Positions 24,777 through 33,404 of a stretch of DNA of 35,980 nt are shown here, piece after piece. The notes beneath the pieces were generated by a model, which made no database searches, was not told where the DNA came from, and was given only the letters and a program-made list of their open reading frames with translations. Made by a program: the position numbers and the translations under genes. The number at the start of each line of letters is the position of its first letter. Position 1 is the stretch's first letter. The stretch is from contig JALVZN010000047.1 of assembly GCA_027037615.1 (NCBI GenBank), forward strand, positions 1 to 35,980, given 5' to 3'. This stretch comes from Caldifarciminota bacterium (GTDB lineage: Bacteria > Hydrothermota > Hydrothermia > B15-G9).

Positions 24777-25175
24777 ATGATGACTGATCCAATTGCCGAT
24801 ATGATCACCAGAATCAGAAACGCTGTCAGGGCACATAAGGAAACCGTTGAGGTGGTGCCTAAGTCGAACCTCAAAATCGAAATCCTCAAGATCCTCAAAA
24901 AAGAAGGATACATTGAGGGATACAAGGTTGAGGGCGAAGGCGTCAAGCAGAAGATAATCGTCTTCCTCAAGTATGACGATGAGGGCAACCCACTCATAAC
25001 GGACATCCAGAAGGTTTCCAAACCCGGCAGAAGAATCTATGTCAGCAAGAAAGAGATACCCTGGGTCGCAAATGGCATCGGCGTAGCGATTATTTCATCT
25101 TCCAAAGGCCTGATCACTGACCGTGAAGCCAGAAGGCTCGGCGTCGGCGGAGAATACCTGCTTTATGTCGTGTAG
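24777..25175 (+). CDS. rpsH: Small ribosomal subunit protein uS8
   Basis: A 132-residue 16S-binding protein. Motifs: MTDPIADMITRIRNAVRAHK, VEGYKVEG-like middle strands, and the C-terminal SSSKGLITDREARRLGVGGEYLLYVV. TAGGAGGT precedes; ATG 24777 or 24780 could serve. In E. coli S8 represses the spc operon at the rplE start; no such element was checked here. Confidence 0.96.
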   Translation: MMTDPIADMITRIRNAVRAHKETVEVVPKSNLKIEILKILKKEGYIEGYKVEGEGVKQKIIVFLKYDDEGNPLITDIQKVSKPGRRIYVSKKEIPWVANGIGVAIISSSKGLITDREARRLGVGGEYLLYVV

Positions 25176-25193
25176 GCAGGGAGGTGTATCGAA

Positions 25194-25775
25194 ATGTCAA
25201 GAATAGGCAAAAAACCGATTCCAATTCCTCAGGGAGTTGAGGTTAAATACGAAAATGGCGTCATCAGAGTTAAAGGCCCGAAGGGGCAGCTCGAATTTGC
25301 GCATCACAAGGACATGATCATCGAGGTATCCGATGGTTTTGTCACCGTTAAACGCCCATCTGACAGGAAGTTCCATAGGGCTTTGCACGGGACAACGAGG
25401 CAGATAATAGCGAACATGATCGAGGGCGTTACCAAAGGGTTCACCAAGGTCGTCGAGCTGTATGGCTCCGGTTACAAAGCCAGCATTGACGGCAATAACC
25501 TGGTGCTCAAGGTCGGCTATTCTCACGATGTGGTGTATCCGATACCTGATGATGTCAAGATCGAAGTGAAATCGTCGCCACGCGGCATCTACGGTGGCAA
25601 GAACGAGGAGAAGCAGTTCGACATAATCGTCAGCGGAATTGACAAGCAGAGAGTGGGACAGGTCGCAGCTGAGATCCGCAGAGTTAGACCTCCAGATCCT
25701 TACAAGGGCAAGGGACTTCGCTATGCTGGCGAGCGCATCCTTTACAAGGCTGGTAAGGCCGGCGTGAAGGCGTAA
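25194..25775 (+). CDS. rplF: Large ribosomal subunit protein uL6
   Basis: A 193-residue protein at the factor-binding base of the stalk, near the sarcin-ricin loop. Motifs: [49 protein letters not shown], and [21 protein letters not shown]. It is slightly longer than usual (about 178) at the C-terminal end. GGGAGG lies upstream. Confidence 0.96.
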   Translation: MSRIGKKPIPIPQGVEVKYENGVIRVKGPKGQLEFAHHKDMIIEVSDGFVTVKRPSDRKFHRALHGTTRQIIANMIEGVTKGFTKVVELYGSGYKASIDGNNLVLKVGYSHDVVYPIPDDVKIEVKSSPRGIYGGKNEEKQFDIIVSGIDKQRVGQVAAEIRRVRPPDPYKGKGLRYAGERILYKAGKAGVKA

Positions 25776-25794
25776 CGCAAGGAGGAGAACACAC

Positions 25795-26172
25795 ATGGAT
25801 AGAAAGAAAAAAGTTGAGAAACGCAAAAGAAGACACTTGAGGGTCCGCAAAAAGGTCAACGGAACACCTGAGCGGCCAAGACTTACGGTTTACAAGAGCC
25901 TGAAGCACATCTATGCGCAGATAGTCATTGATCCGCCTATCGGACCTTCCAGAACGCTTACCGGTGCGTCCACACTCTCGCCAGAGATCAGGGAAGAAGT
26001 GGCAAAGGCGAAAGGCAAGATCGAAAAGGCCAAACTGGTCGGCAAACTGATAGCTGAACGGGCTAAAAAGCTTGGCGTCGAAAAAGTCGCTTTCGATAAA
26101 TCCGGCTACAAGTATCACGGCAGAGTTAAGGCGCTTGCCGATGCAGCCCGTGAAGCGGGCCTTAAGTTCTAA
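25795..26172 (+). CDS. rplR: Large ribosomal subunit protein uL18
   Basis: A 125-residue 5S rRNA-binding protein. Motifs: basic N-terminal [27 protein letters not shown]-type region, [67 protein letters not shown] is upstream. Confidence 0.96.
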   Translation: MDRKKKVEKRKRRHLRVRKKVNGTPERPRLTVYKSLKHIYAQIVIDPPIGPSRTLTGASTLSPEIREEVAKAKGKIEKAKLVGKLIAERAKKLGVEKVAFDKSGYKYHGRVKALADAAREAGLKF

Positions 26173-26187
26173 TCGGAGGAAACTGAG

Positions 26188-26748
26188 ATGATGAATCCAG
26201 GAAGAAGAAACGAGGGTGTTAGCGACCTGATTGAGACGGTCGTGAATATCAGCAGGGTCACCAAGGTAACCAAAGGTGGCCGCAGGTTCAGGCTTTCAGT
26301 CTGGGTGGTCGTGGGCGACGGCAAAGGGCGCGTCGGTATCGGTCACGGCAAGGCGAGCGAGACGCCGGATGCTATCAGGAAAGCCACCGCACAGGCCCGC
26401 AAAAACATGGTCAAGGTCACCATCATCAACGGCACGCTACCACACGAGATCGTCGGCAAGATGGGCGCTTCAAGGGTTCTGCTCAAACCGGCAGCACCAG
26501 GAACAGGAATTATCGCTTCGCAGGCAGTGCGTGCGATACTTGAGGCCGCAGGTTACGAGAATGCACTCACGAAATCGCTCGGCTCCAACAACCCCGTCAA
26601 CCTTTTGAAGGCCACCATGGATGGCCTTATGAGGCTCAAAGACCCTCAAAAAGTGGCAAAGCGCAGAGGATTGCCGCTTTCCGCAGTTTTAAGGAGGTAT
26701 GGCCGTGGCAGGCAAGAAATATCTGAAGATAACGCAGACGAGGAGTAA
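26188..26748 (+). CDS. rpsE: Small ribosomal subunit protein uS5
   Basis: A 186-residue protein affecting fidelity and mRNA unwinding at the entry. Motifs: [34 protein letters not shown] (the loop altered in spectinomycin resistance is intact in length), [32 protein letters not shown]. The acidic tail ([10 protein letters not shown]) overlaps the next gene by 44 bases when the GTG start of L30 is used. Confidence 0.96.
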   Translation: MMNPGRRNEGVSDLIETVVNISRVTKVTKGGRRFRLSVWVVVGDGKGRVGIGHGKASETPDAIRKATAQARKNMVKVTIINGTLPHEIVGKMGASRVLLKPAAPGTGIIASQAVRAILEAAGYENALTKSLGSNNPVNLLKATMDGLMRLKDPQKVAKRRGLPLSAVLRRYGRGRQEISEDNADEE

Positions 26749-26923
26749 GATCGGCAAGAACAAGAAGGCGAAGAGGACCATCGAGGCGCTCGGTCTCAAG
26801 AAAATTGGTCACACGGTTATCCACGAGGATACGCCTCAGATACGCGGGATGATCAATGTTGTCTATTACATGGTGGATGTTCAGGAAATTGACGAAGAAC
26901 AGCTTGCACAGGAGGGCGAATAA
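26705..26923 (+). CDS. rpmD: Large ribosomal subunit protein uL30
   Basis: A 72-residue protein: [55 protein letters not shown], the complete L30 fold. An ATG at 26699 sits directly against AAGGAGGT and leaves almost no spacing, so the GTG at 26705, seven bases from it, is the more likely start. It lies inside the rpsE 3' end in another phase. The stop overlaps the rplO start as TAATG. Confidence 0.9.
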   Translation: MAGKKYLKITQTRSKIGKNKKAKRTIEALGLKKIGHTVIHEDTPQIRGMINVVYYMVDVQEIDEEQLAQEGE

Positions 26924-27375
26924 TGTTTGATCTTTCCAACATTGGACCAAATTCGGGGGCTGTGAAGAAAAAGAAAAGGGTCGGGCGCGGCCCCGGTTCC
27001 GGTCTCGGCAAGACCGCTGGCAGAGGACACAAAGGACAGAAATCCCGTTCCGGCGGAGCGAAACCGAGATATTTTGAGGGCGGCCAGCTCCCGCTTTACC
27101 GCCGTCTCCCGAAACGGGGATTTACAAACATCTTCAAGGTCGTCTATCAGGTGGTGAATGTTGGGCAGCTTGAAGAGAAATTCGATGCAGATACCGTCGT
27201 GGACAAAGAGGCTCTCAGGAAAGCGGGACTTATCAAAAAGTTAAATCAGCCCGTGAAGTTGCTCGGAAAGGGGAACATAACCAAGAAGCTAACCGTGAAA
27301 GTGGATGCAGCTTCTAAGAAGGCTGTCGAGCTTATTCAGGCAGCTGGTGGAACCGTGGAGGTTACATCCAAATGA
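26923..27375 (+). CDS. rplO: Large ribosomal subunit protein uL15
   Basis: A 150-residue late-assembly protein. Motifs: glycine-rich [46 protein letters not shown], and the C-terminal [21 protein letters not shown]. The start is coupled to the rpmD stop, and the stop overlaps the secY start by 4 bases. Confidence 0.97.
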   Translation: MFDLSNIGPNSGAVKKKKRVGRGPGSGLGKTAGRGHKGQKSRSGGAKPRYFEGGQLPLYRRLPKRGFTNIFKVVYQVVNVGQLEEKFDADTVVDKEALRKAGLIKKLNQPVKLLGKGNITKKLTVKVDAASKKAVELIQAAGGTVEVTSK

Positions 27376-28685
27376 TGCTCCAGAATGTTGGCTCTATTCT
27401 GAAAATTGAGGATTTGAAGAAGAAGATCCTGTTCACATTCCTCATCATAGCCGTCTATCGACTTGGAACTCATATACCTCTTCCGGGTGTAAACGGAAAG
27501 GCGCTGATGGAATTCTTCCAGCAGATGAGAGGCACCGCCTTCGGGCTTTACGACATGTTTGTCGGCGGTGCCCTTTCCCGCGCCGCTATCTTCGGCGTCG
27601 GAATTATGCCCTACATCTCATCCTCAATTATCCTTCAGCTTCTGACTTCGACTGTGCCGGCTCTCGAAAGATTGCACCGTGAAGGCGAACACGGCAGAAG
27701 GAAGATCGAGCAATATTCCCGTTACCTTACGGTCGTCATCGCTGCCATTCAGGCGTCAGGTGTGGCGATATTCCTGTCGGGGTTGACCAGCCCGAGCGGG
27801 ATGAGGGTTGTTCCCAATCCCGGCTTCGGCTTCTTCTTCCTCACGGTCATCAGTCTTGTCGCAGGTAGCATCTTCCTGATGTGGCTCGGTGAGCAGATAA
27901 CCCAGTTCGGGATCGGCAACGGCATATCGGTCATAATCTTCGCTGGAACGCTCGACTCCGTGCCGAACGAGTTCATGCAGACGATCAACCTGTTGAAGAG
28001 CGGAGCGATCAGCCCGCTGACATTTTTCCTTGTCATTGTTATCATACTTGCAGCCACTGCGGCAGTGGTCGCTGTGACCGAGTCTCAGCGCCGCATTCCC
28101 ATCCAGTATGCCAAAAGGGTTGTGGGACGGAAGATCTACGGCGGCCAGTCCACATACCTGCCCATAACGGTCAACACGGCCGGCGTTATCCCGATAATAT
28201 TCGCTCAGTCGCTCCTGACATTCCCGGCGACAATCTCGAGCTTCACATCGGCAGGATGGGCTGATGCGTTCACGAGGTATTTTTCACCCGGCCACCTGCT
28301 TTACGATCTGACCTATGCGGGACTTATTATATTCTTCGCATACTTCTACACGGCGGTTGTGATGAACCCGAAGGAGATAGCAGACAACCTTCAGCGTTAT
28401 TCCGGGTTTATTCCGGGCATAAGGCCGGGCAATCAGACTGCCGAATACATAGACAGGATAATGGCGAGGGTGCTCCTTCCGGGCGCCATCTTTTTCGCCA
28501 TCATAGCAATCCTTCCGTATTATCTCATGAAATGGGCTCATGTGCCGTTCTATTTCGGCGGCACAAGGCTGTTGATCATCGTTGGTGTCGCACTTGAGCT
28601 CATGCAGCAGGTTGAGGCCCATCTTGTCATGAGACAGTATGAAGGGTTCTTGAAGAAGGGCAGGATCAGAGGATGGAGAGGATAG
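27372..28685 (+). CDS. secY: Preprotein translocase subunit SecY
   Basis: A 437-residue inner-membrane channel of the Sec system with ten hydrophobic segments. Motifs: YRLGTHIPLPGV in the first transmembrane region, FGVGIMPYISSSIILQLLTS, WLGEQITQFGIGNGIS, the cytoplasmic loop QRRIPIQYAKRVVG that contacts the ribosome and SecA, and VMNPKEIADNLQRYSGFIPGIRPG. It exports the signal-peptide proteins seen on both sides. Overlaps rplO by 4 and adk by 13 bases. Confidence 0.97.
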   Translation: MMLQNVGSILKIEDLKKKILFTFLIIAVYRLGTHIPLPGVNGKALMEFFQQMRGTAFGLYDMFVGGALSRAAIFGVGIMPYISSSIILQLLTSTVPALERLHREGEHGRRKIEQYSRYLTVVIAAIQASGVAIFLSGLTSPSGMRVVPNPGFGFFFLTVISLVAGSIFLMWLGEQITQFGIGNGISVIIFAGTLDSVPNEFMQTINLLKSGAISPLTFFLVIVIILAATAAVVAVTESQRRIPIQYAKRVVGRKIYGGQSTYLPITVNTAGVIPIIFAQSLLTFPATISSFTSAGWADAFTRYFSPGHLLYDLTYAGLIIFFAYFYTAVVMNPKEIADNLQRYSGFIPGIRPGNQTAEYIDRIMARVLLPGAIFFAIIAILPYYLMKWAHVPFYFGGTRLLIIVGVALELMQQVEAHLVMRQYEGFLKKGRIRGWRG

Positions 28686-29320
28686 CGGTTATATTTCTTG
28701 GCCCTCCTGGTGGGGGCAAAGGCACGCAGGCCAAACTTCTGGCGAAAAAATACGGTTACAGACACATCTCCACCGGCGATATCCTGAGGGAAGCCGTCCG
28801 AAAGGGCACAGAATTGGGAAAATTGGCGAAGTCATACATGGACAAAGGCGAACTGGTGCCCGATGATGTTATGATCGGCCTGATCGAGGAAGTCCTTAAA
28901 GAGGACGACCGCTCGGTTATAATGGACGGCTTCCCAAGGACCCTGCCCCAGGCAGAGGCCTTCGACGACCTCTTAAACCGCACGAAAATTGAATTGCTTG
29001 GGGCCGTTTTGATAGATGTCCCGGATGAGGAGATCATCAGGCGGCTGTCTGCCCGCCGCGTGTGCCCGAAGTGCGGCGCTGTCTATAACATGATTTACAG
29101 TCCGCCCAAAAACGACGAGATATGCGACAATTGCGGCACCAAACTAATTCAGCGCGATGACGATAAGCCTGAGACCATAAAACGGCGCCTTGAGGTGTAT
29201 CGGCGCGATACGGAACCGCTTGTTGGCTACTATCGGGAAAAGGGCAAGTTGTTTACGGTGAACGGCGTTGGCAGCATCGAGGAGATTACCGGCCGAATTG
29301 TAGAAGTGCTTGGCCTGTAA
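28673..29320 (+). CDS. adk: Adenylate kinase with zinc-binding LID
   Basis: A 215-residue enzyme converting AMP + ATP to 2 ADP. The P-loop is GPPGGGKGT (10-18), with Gly where Ala is more common. Also present: the AMP site STGDILREAVRKGTELG, the DGFPRTLPQA block, and a LID with C131-x2-C134 and C151-x2-C154 that should bind zinc, followed by the RDDDKPETIKRRL helix. The start lies inside the secY end, the usual spc-operon arrangement. Confidence 0.96.
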   Translation: MERIAVIFLGPPGGGKGTQAKLLAKKYGYRHISTGDILREAVRKGTELGKLAKSYMDKGELVPDDVMIGLIEEVLKEDDRSVIMDGFPRTLPQAEAFDDLLNRTKIELLGAVLIDVPDEEIIRRLSARRVCPKCGAVYNMIYSPPKNDEICDNCGTKLIQRDDDKPETIKRRLEVYRRDTEPLVGYYREKGKLFTVNGVGSIEEITGRIVEVLGL

Positions 29321-29346
29321 CCAATTACCCCTTTGAGAGGCGGATA

Positions 29347-30144
29347 ATGATAATCATCAAGACGGACAGTGACATCAAAGGAATTGAGAAAGCTTCTCGA
29401 ATTGTTGCGGAAGTTCTTGATGTTGTTGTTCCAGAGAATGTTTCTCCCGGTATGTCCACCTATGAGCTCAACGAGATCATCGACAGATACATCAGGAGGA
29501 GGGGAGGGATCCCCACTTTTTTAGGCTATCAAGGGTTTCCTGCTGCTGCATGCATATCCATAAACGAAGAGGTTGTGCACGGTATCCCCAAAAAACGCAA
29601 GAAGATAAGGAAAGGCGATTTGCTAAAAGTGGATGTAGGCGTTACCATTGGTGGCTACATAGGCGATGCCGCTCGAACTTACGCCATCGGCGATGTGAGT
29701 GAAACCGCCCGCCGTTTGATGAAGGCCACATTTGAATCCCTCTACGCTGGAATTGAGGCCGCAAGAGTTGGAAACCGTGTAAGCGATATTTCGTTGGCAG
29801 TTGAAAATGTTATCAAGAAGTATGGGTTTTACGCCGTCAGGGCGCTCGCTGGGCACGGGGTCGGAATTAAGTTGCACGAGGACCCATCTGTCCCGAACTA
29901 TTTTGACCCGAACTGGCACGGGCCGCGCCTCAAGCACGGCATGACGATCGCCATCGAGCCGATGGTTAATGTCGGCACATGGCGAGTTTACACGAAAAAG
30001 GATGGCTGGACGGTTGTTTCAGCTGATCGCTCTCTTTCAGCTCATTACGAGCATACAATTGCGATCACAAAAGATGGGCCGATGATCCTCTCGGTTCTGG
30101 AAGACGCTAAGCCCAAATTGGAACGCTATTTCCTCAATTTTTAG
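29347..30144 (+). CDS. map: Methionine aminopeptidase, type I
   Basis: A 265-residue metalloenzyme that removes initiator Met. The five metal ligands are visible: Asp96 (VDVGV), Asp107 (YIGDAART), His170 (GHGVG), Glu204 (IEPM) and Glu235 (HYEHT); substrate-binding His79 and His177 are also present. GAGGCGG lies upstream. It ends the ribosomal cluster here: no infA, rpmJ or rpsM follows. No terminator was found after it. Confidence 0.96.
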   Translation: MIIIKTDSDIKGIEKASRIVAEVLDVVVPENVSPGMSTYELNEIIDRYIRRRGGIPTFLGYQGFPAAACISINEEVVHGIPKKRKKIRKGDLLKVDVGVTIGGYIGDAARTYAIGDVSETARRLMKATFESLYAGIEAARVGNRVSDISLAVENVIKKYGFYAVRALAGHGVGIKLHEDPSVPNYFDPNWHGPRLKHGMTIAIEPMVNVGTWRVYTKKDGWTVVSADRSLSAHYEHTIAITKDGPMILSVLEDAKPKLERYFLNF

Positions 30145-30234
30145 CACGCTTCCCCGAAATATCCGTCCTCGTTAAATCATCTCGAATGAGAATACAACAA
30201 AACTATGACCTGAGTGTCATGACAGGAGGCTTTT

Positions 30235-30924
30235 ATGCTTAAAAAATACATGTTTCTGGTAGCTATTGCTCTCGCTCTTGTTACCGGATGTGATAAGATC
30301 ACCATACCCGGGCCGGGTGGTGACAGTAACAGCAGTGATATCTTTGTCAGTGGTGGCATAAATGTTGCAAACGGTTATAAAACATCAAACGCCATCGTTT
30401 GGGTCGAGCTCAGGGAAGGCAGCTCAGAAGGCGCCCTGATCACAAATGCGGTGATCATCGTCAATGAAGACACCCTGCTATACTCCAGCTATGCAGGCAC
30501 TTACATGGATGTCATCGACTATTCGGCATCCATGAATTACGATATCGAGGTAAGAACCGACAGGGGCGATTTCACGATTTCAGTGGAAGCTCCGCCTGTT
30601 GAAGAGCTCAGCATCACATCGCCAGTGGACGAGTCGCAGTTGCCGATAGGAAACGATGTCGAAGTTACATGGGACATACAGGGAGAGTCCGAAGACTCGC
30701 TGTCCGTTTCATACGGCTACGGTGACGATGACGATCAGGATGTATCACTCCCCGCCAGCGCAAGGCGGTATGTGATACCTGCCGAGCATGTTAACCGTGA
30801 AGGCGTTCTCAACATCTGGGTCAGCACTTACAGGGTGTTATCTCTGTCCGATTTTGCGCCCGAGTCAATGTTCTTTTTCTCCCTGAGCGACAACATATTC
30901 GTAAACATGGTGCCATCGAGATAA
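30235..30924 (+). CDS. Putative lipoprotein of unknown function
   Basis: A 229-residue product with a lipoprotein signal (MLKKY start, hydrophobic core, lipobox VTGC with Cys19). The residue after the Cys is Asp, which in E. coli keeps lipoproteins in the inner membrane; whether that rule holds here is unknown. The remainder is beta-rich (VNGGINVANG-like N-terminal part, EELSITSPVDESQLPIGNDVEVTWDI) and resembles an immunoglobulin-like strand pattern. An acidic stretch (GYGDDDDQDV) lies near residue 165. AGGAGG precedes the ATG, and a strong terminator follows. Not recognised further. Confidence 0.65.
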   Translation: MLKKYMFLVAIALALVTGCDKITIPGPGGDSNSSDIFVSGGINVANGYKTSNAIVWVELREGSSEGALITNAVIIVNEDTLLYSSYAGTYMDVIDYSASMNYDIEVRTDRGDFTISVEAPPVEELSITSPVDESQLPIGNDVEVTWDIQGESEDSLSVSYGYGDDDDQDVSLPASARRYVIPAEHVNREGVLNIWVSTYRVLSLSDFAPESMFFFSLSDNIFVNMVPSR

Positions 30925-30935
30925 ACCGATTTTCA

Positions 30936-30968
30936 GGGCGGGCGAGAGCCCGCCCTCCATCCCTTTTT
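30936..30968 (+). terminator. Rho-independent terminator after the lipoprotein gene
   Basis: GGGCGGGC (30936-30943) and GCCCGCCC (30948-30955) pair perfectly around GAGA; TTTTT follows at 30964-30968 after a short gap. It separates the lipoprotein gene from folE2. Confidence 0.75.
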
Positions 30969-30992
30969 GTCCCCCTTAATGCCCCCTTTTTG

Positions 30993-31001
30993 TGTTATAA
31001 T
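30993..31001 (+). promoter_or_regulatory. Extended -10 promoter of folE2
   Basis: TG-T-TATAAT is a perfect extended -10 element. No good -35 box exists at 16-18 bases, which such promoters do not need. The expected start near 31008 is at most a few bases before the ATG at 31011. Confidence 0.55.
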
Positions 31002-31010
31002 TCACGCTCT

Positions 31011-31799
31011 ATGAGAGATGTCCAGAGCGAGAAGGATCACAGGAACATACCGCTCGACCTTGTCGGTGTTGAAGGTCTGACCTATCCGATAAAGGTCATG
31101 CAGAAAAAGGGCGGCTACCAGCACACCGTTGCAAAAATCTCCATGCAGGTCAACCTGCCGCACGACTTCAGGGGCACCCACATGAGCAGGTTTGTCGAGG
31201 TCCTGAACGAATTCCGTCACGACATAAGCTATCGCAACCTGAAGGTCATGCTCAACAAGCTCAAAAAGGTGCTTGACGCTGAGACGGCCCACATCGAGAT
31301 GGAGTTCCCTTACTTCCTCGAAAAGAACGCCCCTGTTTCAGGTATCCCGAGTTACATGAGCTACATCTGCAAATTCTCAGCCACTCAGAACAACGGCTTT
31401 GACTTCATCCTTGAGGTGAACACCCCTGTCCACACGCTTTGCCCGTGCTCGAAGGAGATTTCAGATCGGGGCGCACATAACCAGCGCGCCAATGTGAAGA
31501 TCGAGGTCAGGATGTCCGGGATCATCTGGATAGAGGACCTTGTTGAGATAGCTGAAGCGTCTGCGAGTTCACCGCTTTACTCCCTGTTAAAAAGGGAAGA
31601 CGAGAAGTATGTCACTGAGCTGGCTTATGATACGCCGCGATTTGTGGAAGATGTGGCGCGCGAGGCCGCTCTAAGGCTTGAGGCTAATCCGCGCGTAACA
31701 TGGTATCGCGTTTCCGTGACAAGCTTTGAAAGTATCCACAACCACAACGCTTATGCCTGTGTGAGCAGGCGTAAAGGACAAAAAGCTGGAGGTGAATGA
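31011..31799 (+). CDS. folE2: GTP cyclohydrolase I type 2 (FolE2)
   Basis: The product is 262 residues starting at ATG 31011 (MRDVQSEKDHRNIPLDLVGVEG). It converts GTP to dihydroneopterin triphosphate, the first step to tetrahydrofolate and some queuosine-type modifications, and can use metals other than zinc. The signature VNTPVHTLCPCSKEIS, with catalytic-site Cys144 and Cys146, is followed by GAHNQR; the C-terminal block is SFESIHNHNAY. An in-frame TTG at 30990 lies inside the promoter, so the shorter start is right. There is no ribosome-binding site, consistent with a leaderless mRNA. It overlaps the cyclophilin start. Confidence 0.92.
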   Translation: MRDVQSEKDHRNIPLDLVGVEGLTYPIKVMQKKGGYQHTVAKISMQVNLPHDFRGTHMSRFVEVLNEFRHDISYRNLKVMLNKLKKVLDAETAHIEMEFPYFLEKNAPVSGIPSYMSYICKFSATQNNGFDFILEVNTPVHTLCPCSKEISDRGAHNQRANVKIEVRMSGIIWIEDLVEIAEASASSPLYSLLKREDEKYVTELAYDTPRFVEDVAREAALRLEANPRVTWYRVSVTSFESIHNHNAYACVSRRKGQKAGGE

Positions 31800-32452
31800 T
31801 GAGGAACATCATCGTCATTGGCGTCATCAGTGCTTTTCTGTTCGCGGGAGGCTGCCGTTCAGGCAGTAAAAATCCGCCTGCGCCGAAAGAAAAGCCAAAC
31901 CAATACGGCTACACGCCGCTGAAAATAAAAGGGCTCAACAGGCTCATCGCCCCTTCAGACCCTCCGTCCAAAAGGATCGAAATAGCGTCGAAATTCAAAG
32001 ATTTCGATTTCACCATCACAGGTGACGAAAAGGCGATCGTTTACACCAACAAAGGGCAATTCGTCATCCAGCTCTACGGCGATAAGGTTCCCAACACTGT
32101 CAAGAATTTCATAAAACTGGCGGAGCTGGGGTTTTACGATAGCCTGAGGTTTCACAGGTATGTCCCGAACTTTGTCATTCAGGGCGGCGATCCGCTCGGA
32201 AACGGCATGGGCGGCGCCGGATACACCATCCCGCTTGAGATCGATCCTGACCTGCATCACATAAGGGGAGCGGTCGGAATGGCGCGCGCTCGGGATCCAA
32301 ATTCAGCGAGCTCCCAGTTTTACATCGTGCTCAAGGATGCGCCGCACCTCGATGGGAACTATTGCGTATTCGGACAGGTTATTAAGGGCATGGAGGTGGT
32401 GGATCAGCTCAGGCAGGGGGATGTCATCGAGAAGATAGAGATCGTCAGGTAA
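31796..32452 (+). CDS. Lipoprotein peptidyl-prolyl cis-trans isomerase (cyclophilin type)
   Basis: A 218-residue product with a lipoprotein signal (lipobox FAGGC, Cys20) and a short linker, then a cyclophilin domain (~residues 75-218): TVKNFIKLAELGFYDSLRFHRYVPNFVIQGGDPLGNG, GAVGMARARDPNSASSQFYIVLKDAPHLDG, FGQVIKGMEVVD. The catalytic-site Arg of FHR and the QGGD and SSQFYI blocks are present. It should fold proteins in the periplasm, anchored to a membrane. GGAGGTG serves ATG 31796 or the better spaced ATG 31799; both overlap the folE2 stop. Confidence 0.9.
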   Translation: MMRNIIVIGVISAFLFAGGCRSGSKNPPAPKEKPNQYGYTPLKIKGLNRLIAPSDPPSKRIEIASKFKDFDFTITGDEKAIVYTNKGQFVIQLYGDKVPNTVKNFIKLAELGFYDSLRFHRYVPNFVIQGGDPLGNGMGGAGYTIPLEIDPDLHHIRGAVGMARARDPNSASSQFYIVLKDAPHLDGNYCVFGQVIKGMEVVDQLRQGDVIEKIEIVR

Positions 32453-33327
32453 TGTCGTCGCCGAAAAATCAGCGGAAAGCTTACCTCTTTGCGTTGCTGG
32501 CAGTTGTGTTGTGGTCAACAGTGGCCACTGCGTTCAAACTCACCCTCAGGCATTTGAATTTCATCGACATGCTGTTCTACGCGAGCTGGACATCGACTTT
32601 TCACCTCATGCTGACGGTTCGGTTGTCCAACAGCTGGAAGCTCCTGAAGAAACCTCGAACGGATTGGGTATTGCGTTCGATTGTGTTGGGGCTTATCAAC
32701 CCGTTTTTGTATTATCTTGTCCTGTTCAAGGCCTATTCCCTTCTGCCCGCTCAGATTGCGCAGCCGCTGAATTACACATGGCCGATTGCGCTGGTGGTTT
32801 TGAGTGCGATCTTCCTCAGTGAGCCGATCACATTGAGGGCCATGTTTGCCCTTACGGTCAGCTTTTTGGGTGTTATCGTGATCTCGGATGCGTTCCATCC
32901 AGAAGGGCACAGATTTTCCACCGTTGGGGTGTTGCTGGCCATAGGAAGCGCTTTTTTATGGGCGACTTACTGGATCCTGAACTTGAGGGATAAAAGGCCG
33001 TCTGACTTAAAGCTTTTCATGAACTTCTTAGCCGGCTCGCTGTTCGTGACAGGGATTGCGTTTGCGTTCTCATCGCCTCTGAAGGTGCCTCTATCGGGCG
33101 TGTTAGGAAGCGTTTACATCGGCATTTTCGAGATGGGTGCCACCTTTTTCGTGTGGCTGAAAGCGCTGGAGCTTGCGGAAAATCAGGCGCCGATCGCCAA
33201 TCTGATTTACCTCTCCCCGTTTATTTCCTTGATTTTCATACATTTTGTGCTTGGGGAGACGATACTCACAACCACGGTCATCGGCCTGCTCTTAATTCTC
33301 GCAGGCATCCTGCTTCAGAAGAAGTGA
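32452..33327 (+). CDS. EamA-family (drug/metabolite superfamily) transporter
   Basis: A 291-residue inner-membrane protein with ten predicted transmembrane helices in two homologous halves, each an EamA domain. The first ends with LSEPITLRAMFALTVSFLGVIVI, the second with VLGETILTTTVIGLLLILAGI. The family exports or imports amino acids, nucleotides or other metabolites; the substrate cannot be told. The start ATG shares a base with the cyclophilin stop (TAATG), so the two are coupled. Confidence 0.85.
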   Translation: MSSPKNQRKAYLFALLAVVLWSTVATAFKLTLRHLNFIDMLFYASWTSTFHLMLTVRLSNSWKLLKKPRTDWVLRSIVLGLINPFLYYLVLFKAYSLLPAQIAQPLNYTWPIALVVLSAIFLSEPITLRAMFALTVSFLGVIVISDAFHPEGHRFSTVGVLLAIGSAFLWATYWILNLRDKRPSDLKLFMNFLAGSLFVTGIAFAFSSPLKVPLSGVLGSVYIGIFEMGATFFVWLKALELAENQAPIANLIYLSPFISLIFIHFVLGETILTTTVIGLLLILAGILLQKK

Positions 33328-33367
33328 GCCGTTCGGCGGAGAGTTTCATGCGGCCTCAGTCATTTTG

Positions 33368-33396
33368 TTGACCTCTATGGAGAGTGCTTTTATCAT
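33368..33396 (+). promoter_or_regulatory. Promoter of the lipid kinase gene
   Basis: TTGACC (33368-33373) and TATCAT (33391-33396) are 17 bases apart, a good sigma-70 match. The transcript should begin at about 33402-33405, directly at the GTG of the lipid kinase. Confidence 0.6.
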
Positions 33397-33404
33397 ACAA
33401 AATC

